This document shows positions 5,419 through 7,232 of a DNA stretch of 7,232 nt, one piece after another (positions within the stretch are counted from its first letter, which is position 1; each line of letters opens with the position of its first letter). Source of the DNA: Candidatus Omnitrophica bacterium CG02_land_8_20_14_3_00__42_8 (lineage in GTDB: Bacteria > Omnitrophota > Gorgyraeia > Gorgyraeales > Gorgyraeaceae). Made by a program: the position numbers and the translations under genes. Location: positions 2,803 through 10,034 of the forward strand of contig PEUD01000096.1 of NCBI GenBank assembly GCA_002780805.1. Direction: 5' to 3'. The notes beneath the pieces are model-generated. The model made no database searches. It was not told the DNA's origin and worked only from the letters and a program-made list of their open reading frames with translations.

Positions 5419-7092
5419 ATGAAACTGACCGGCGCAAAGATATTAATAGAATCTTTAAAAAAAGAAGGCGTTGAAGTAATATTCGGCTATCCAGGCGGCC
5501 AGGTCCTGCCCATATTTGACGCCTTATATGACGCTGATATAAAATTTATACTGGCCAGGCATGAACAGGGCGCTGCTCATGCGGCAGACGGATACAGCCG
5601 CGCGACAGGAAAAGTCGGCGTGTGTCTTGCGACCTCCGGGCCTGGCGCCACGAATCTTACCACAGGCATCGCCAACGCATATATGGATTCTATACCGATG
5701 ATAGCGATTACCGGCCAGGTCAAGTCTTTTCTAATAGGAAACGACGCCTTTCAGGAGGCAGATATTACCGGTATTACGCGGTCTATAACAAAACATAATT
5801 ATTTAGTTAAAGACGTTAAACACCTTGCGCAGATTATATGCGAGGCATTTTATATCGCTTCAAGCGGAAGGCCTGGGCCGGTTTTAATCGATATCCCTTC
5901 GGATATCCAGCAGCAGGAGACAGAGTTTAAATGGCCCGAGGGAATAGAAATCAGAAGCTATAAGCCGACTTATTTTGGCCATCCGGGCCAGATCAAAAAG
6001 GCAGCCAAGCTGATAGCTTCTGCCAAGAAGCCTCTTATCTACGCAGGCGGAGGAATTATCACGTCAGGCGCTCATTTTGAATTAAAAAAGCTGACAGAAA
6101 AACTCAATACCCCTATTACGTGGACCCTGATGGGTATAGGATGTTTTCCCGCTACGCACAAACTTTCTTTAGGCATGCTTGGCATGCATGGGACCGCATA
6201 TGCTAATCACGCCATTATGGAGGCGGATCTGATACTTGCTGTTGGCGCGCGTTTTGACGACAGGGTTACGGGAAGGCTTGATAAATTCGCGCCTTACGCC
6301 AAAGTAATACACATTGATATAGACCCCACGTCCATCAGTAAAAATGTGAGGGTGGATATACCAATAGTGGGAGACGCGAAGAATATTTTAGGCCAGCTGA
6401 TAGAGGATATAAATAAACTGCCTGATACATCCGAGTGGCTTAAAACAATCGAATCGTGGAAGGGGAAATATCCCCTTAAATATCAGGGCAGGAAAGATGT
6501 AATAAAACCTCAGTATGTCGTAGAGCAGATCTATGAAGCCACAAAAGGAAAAGCCGTTATCACAACAGAGGTCGGCCAGAATCAGATGTGGGCGGCCCAA
6601 TGGTATAAATACGATTACCCGCGCACGTTTATTTCATCGGGCGGACTTGGGACTATGGGATTTGGTTTTCCTGCTGCGATGGGGGCGAAGGTCGGGAAGC
6701 CTGACAGTGTAGTTTTTGATATAGCGGGAGACGGGTCTATACAGATGAATATACAGGAGCTTGCCACCTGCGTTTGTAATAAGATTAATGTCAAGGTAGC
6801 GATACTCAATAACGGTTATCTCGGCATGGTGAGGCAGTGGCAGGAGTTATTTTATAAAAAGAGGTATTCATACACTAATTTAACAAATCCTGATTTTGTG
6901 AAATTGGCTGAAAGTTACGGAGCGGCCGGCATACGCGTTACGAAAAGAGAAGATGTCCGCAGGGCGATTGAAAAGGCGATCTCTATAGATAATGTAGTGT
7001 TTATTGATTTTAAGGTAGAGGAAGAAGAAAATGTGTTTCCCATGGTTCCTGCGGGCGAAGCGTTAAATAGTATGATAGAGGGATTGGCGTAG
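5419..7092 (+). CDS. ilvB: Acetolactate (acetohydroxyacid) synthase large catalytic subunit
   Basis: IlvB condenses two pyruvates to acetolactate, or pyruvate with 2-ketobutyrate to acetohydroxybutyrate, using thiamine diphosphate, Mg and FAD. It is the first common step to valine, leucine and isoleucine. The 557 residues are full length. The N-terminal ThDP domain carries FGYPGG (22-27) and the activating glutamate E49 in ARHEQGAAHAADGY. The middle domain carries RFDDRVTGR (278-286), typical of the FAD-containing biosynthetic enzyme and against the catabolic AlsS type. The C-terminal domain has the ThDP/Mg motif GDGS (437-440) through NN (464-465), followed by W474 of the substrate channel. 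Lys102 in GQVKSFLIG takes the place of the Pro common there. The start at ATG 5419 fits the normal MKLTGA-type N-terminus. It lacks a good ribosome site, with only AAGAAG at 5401-5406. A regulatory subunit gene follows after 24 bases. Confidence 0.96.
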   Translation: MKLTGAKILIESLKKEGVEVIFGYPGGQVLPIFDALYDADIKFILARHEQGAAHAADGYSRATGKVGVCLATSGPGATNLTTGIANAYMDSIPMIAITGQVKSFLIGNDAFQEADITGITRSITKHNYLVKDVKHLAQIICEAFYIASSGRPGPVLIDIPSDIQQQETEFKWPEGIEIRSYKPTYFGHPGQIKKAAKLIASAKKPLIYAGGGIITSGAHFELKKLTEKLNTPITWTLMGIGCFPATHKLSLGMLGMHGTAYANHAIMEADLILAVGARFDDRVTGRLDKFAPYAKVIHIDIDPTSISKNVRVDIPIVGDAKNILGQLIEDINKLPDTSEWLKTIESWKGKYPLKYQGRKDVIKPQYVVEQIYEATKGKAVITTEVGQNQMWAAQWYKYDYPRTFISSGGLGTMGFGFPAAMGAKVGKPDSVVFDIAGDGSIQMNIQELATCVCNKINVKVAILNNGYLGMVRQWQELFYKKRYSYTNLTNPDFVKLAESYGAAGIRVTKREDVRRAIEKAISIDNVVFIDFKVEEEENVFPMVPAGEALNSMIEGLA

Positions 7093-7112
7093 TCCTGAGC
7101 GGAGTCGAAGGG
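7093..7112 (+). promoter_or_regulatory. Repeat-like motif forming the ilvN ribosome binding site
   Basis: The 24-base ilvB-ilvN junction consists of CCTGAGCGGAGTCGAAGG (7094-7111) with a base or two either side, then CGTA before the ATG. AAGGG (7108-7112) lies four bases from the start and is the best ribosome site, with GGAG at 7101-7104 as a more distant option. From general knowledge, this 18-base motif is frequent between genes of many uncultivated bacteria, so a repeat appears to have been adopted as the translation signal. Confidence 0.55.
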
Positions 7113-7116
7113 CGTA

Positions 7117-7232
7117 ATGAGGCACACTATCTCTGTTTTAGTTGAAAATAAATTCGGGGTGCTAGCCCGCATAGCGGGCCTATTCAGCGCACGCGGCTAT
7201 AATATAGCGTCTCTCGCGGTATCTGAGACCAT
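7117..7232 (+). CDS. ilvN: Acetolactate synthase small regulatory subunit, 3' partial
   Basis: This is the regulatory partner that activates IlvB and binds valine for feedback inhibition. Only 38 codons are visible before the window ends. They match the start of E. coli IlvH residue for residue in numbering: SVLVEN (6-11), G14, GLFSARGYNI (21-30). These belong to the first strand, helix and second strand of the N-terminal ACT domain. N11, G14 and N29, which contact valine or cause loss of feedback when changed in E. coli IlvH, are all conserved, so normal valine inhibition is expected. The ATG lies 24 bases after the ilvB stop with AAGGG upstream, so the two subunits are co-translated. The C-terminal part is not seen. 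The symbol ilvN is used for the single small subunit next to ilvB; ilvH would be equally correct. Confidence 0.93.
   Translation, partial: MRHTISVLVENKFGVLARIAGLFSARGYNIASLAVSET

Noticed and set aside
7165..7179. GCCCGC-ATA-GCGGGC hairpin within ilvN codons 17-21.
   Set aside because: The bases encode the conserved ACT-domain residues ARIAG, so the symmetry is most simply a by-product of codon choice.

Overview
The window holds seven genes, all on the + strand. From left to right they are tsaB (5' end cut by the window edge), alr, greA, a secreted parvulin-type peptidyl-prolyl isomerase, ilvD, ilvB and the start of ilvN (3' end cut). All are ordinary core bacterial genes with their key residues intact. 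I saw no rRNA, tRNA, CRISPR array, transposase, phage gene or toxin-antitoxin pair.

The genes suggest a diderm bacterium of moderate G+C. It makes its own branched-chain amino acids, uses a peptidoglycan wall (alanine racemase) and exports a chaperone-like isomerase by signal peptide. Ile codon ATA and Arg codons AGG/AGA are very common. The spacers carry short palindromes and motifs of the type 'CCTGAGCGGAGTCGAAGG'. Together these recall genomes of uncultivated groundwater or sediment phyla such as Omnitrophota. That assignment is an impression from style and gene order, not a proof.

Layout: positions 1-2203 form a tight block. The tsaB stop overlaps the alr start in an ATGA, and greA follows alr after 8 bases, so the three are probably co-transcribed. 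A 251-base spacer (2204-2454) follows. It has a candidate promoter and a cluster of nested hairpins bounded by 9-base inverted repeats. The isomerase gene (2455-3429) ends inside a 29-base palindrome, and ilvD starts 50 bases beyond its stop. A second, 286-base spacer (5133-5418) is packed with palindromes, including one with perfect 19-base arms. Then come ilvB and ilvN, separated by 24 bases that are almost entirely a short repeat-like motif.

Functionally, IlvB and IlvN form acetohydroxyacid synthase, the first common enzyme of valine, leucine and isoleucine synthesis, and IlvD acts two steps later. The missing middle enzyme, IlvC, may lie just downstream. TsaB (tRNA t6A modification) beside Alr recalls an arrangement seen in other bacteria.

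The coding content is conventional. What deserves a second look is between the genes: several different perfect palindromes, one 15-base sequence present in both large spacers in opposite orientation, and repeat sequence that has become the ribosome binding site or stop codon of neighbouring genes. This looks like a genome-wide family of small non-coding repeats. I found no convincing new protein system here.
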